This document shows positions 63,956 to 64,000 of a DNA stretch of 64,000 bases, piece after piece. Source of the stretch: Lysinibacillus composti (GTDB lineage Bacteria; Bacillota; Bacilli; Bacillales_A; Planococcaceae); NCBI RefSeq assembly GCF_016908465.1, contig NZ_JAFBDY010000011.1, positions 57,858 through 121,857 on the forward strand. The letters run 5' to 3'. Below the pieces are notes generated by a model. The model was not told the DNA's origin, ran no database searches, and saw nothing but the letters and a program-made list of their open reading frames with translations. The position numbers and the translations under genes are program-made. Position 1 is the first letter of the stretch. Each line of letters opens with the position of its first letter.

Positions 63956-64000
63956 TTTTAAAATAAAAGTAATAGTTTTTGAAATAGAGTTAGTTGATCT

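Overview
The window is AT-rich chromosomal DNA of a Bacillales bacterium. The left end keeps the Bacillus subtilis yus gene order (metNIQ, yusE, yusF, gcvH, yusI, fadE-fadA-fadN). Ribosome binding sites are strong GGAGG types, several starts are TTG or GTG, and the gene families are typical Firmicutes ones. Many c-di-GMP genes and GC-rich dispersed hairpin repeats suggest a Lysinibacillus/Solibacillus-like member of the Planococcaceae; this placement is an inference. No rRNA, tRNA, insertion sequence, prophage or CRISPR array was seen.

Layout. 1-4.9 kb: methionine ABC importer under a SAM-I riboswitch, small thiol-redox and Toprim proteins, GcvH, and a frameshifted PaiB-like remnant. 5.0-10.6 kb: fadN-fadA-fadE beta-oxidation operon with a perfect FadR-like palindrome in its leader and a nested hairpin element between fadA and fadE. 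11-16.4 kb: thioredoxin-like protein, osmoprotectant ABC importer, YbdG-type mechanosensitive channel, tautomerase. 16.5-27.7 kb: HAD phosphatase, a diguanylate cyclase and PilZ protein, C39-like protein, methyltransferase, AbrB-type membrane protein, YpcP exonuclease, UbiB kinase, OsmC protein, phosphoesterase. 28.5-29.7 kb: Fic toxin/antitoxin pair and a cold-shock gene with a long structured leader. 29.8-33.3 kb: EAL phosphodiesterase, an Rgg-type regulator divergent from a 36-residue peptide gene, and eight 52-bp tandem units each carrying a palindrome. 33.3-39 kb: two M20 amidohydrolases, a YfcC transporter and a regulator, probably for acylated amino acids or peptides. 39.2-46.6 kb: TetR-controlled FMN reductase plus SpxH-like protein, a LysR regulator, an FAH-family hydrolase, an NhaC antiporter, a sulfurtransferase. 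46.8-49 kb: secreted propeller protein with RCC1 repeats. 49.2-58.7 kb: apparent ectoine catabolic cluster (DoeA, M20 deacetylase, semialdehyde dehydrogenase, aminotransferase, PucR regulator, MHS transporter). 59.7-63.9 kb: a PAS-GGDEF-EAL-PilZ protein and a PAS-GGDEF protein.

How it fits together. Two themes recur. The first is osmolyte and nitrogen handling: osmoprotectant import, a mechanosensitive channel, ectoine breakdown and an Na+/H+ antiporter. The second is c-di-GMP signalling: two stand-alone cyclases, one phosphodiesterase with a dead GGDEF domain, one bifunctional protein with its own PilZ domain, and one free PilZ protein. The most novel items are the Rgg/peptide pair, the 52-bp palindrome array beside it, the dispersed hairpin elements whose stems show compensatory changes between copies, and the ectoine route in which an M20 enzyme occupies the usual DoeB place.
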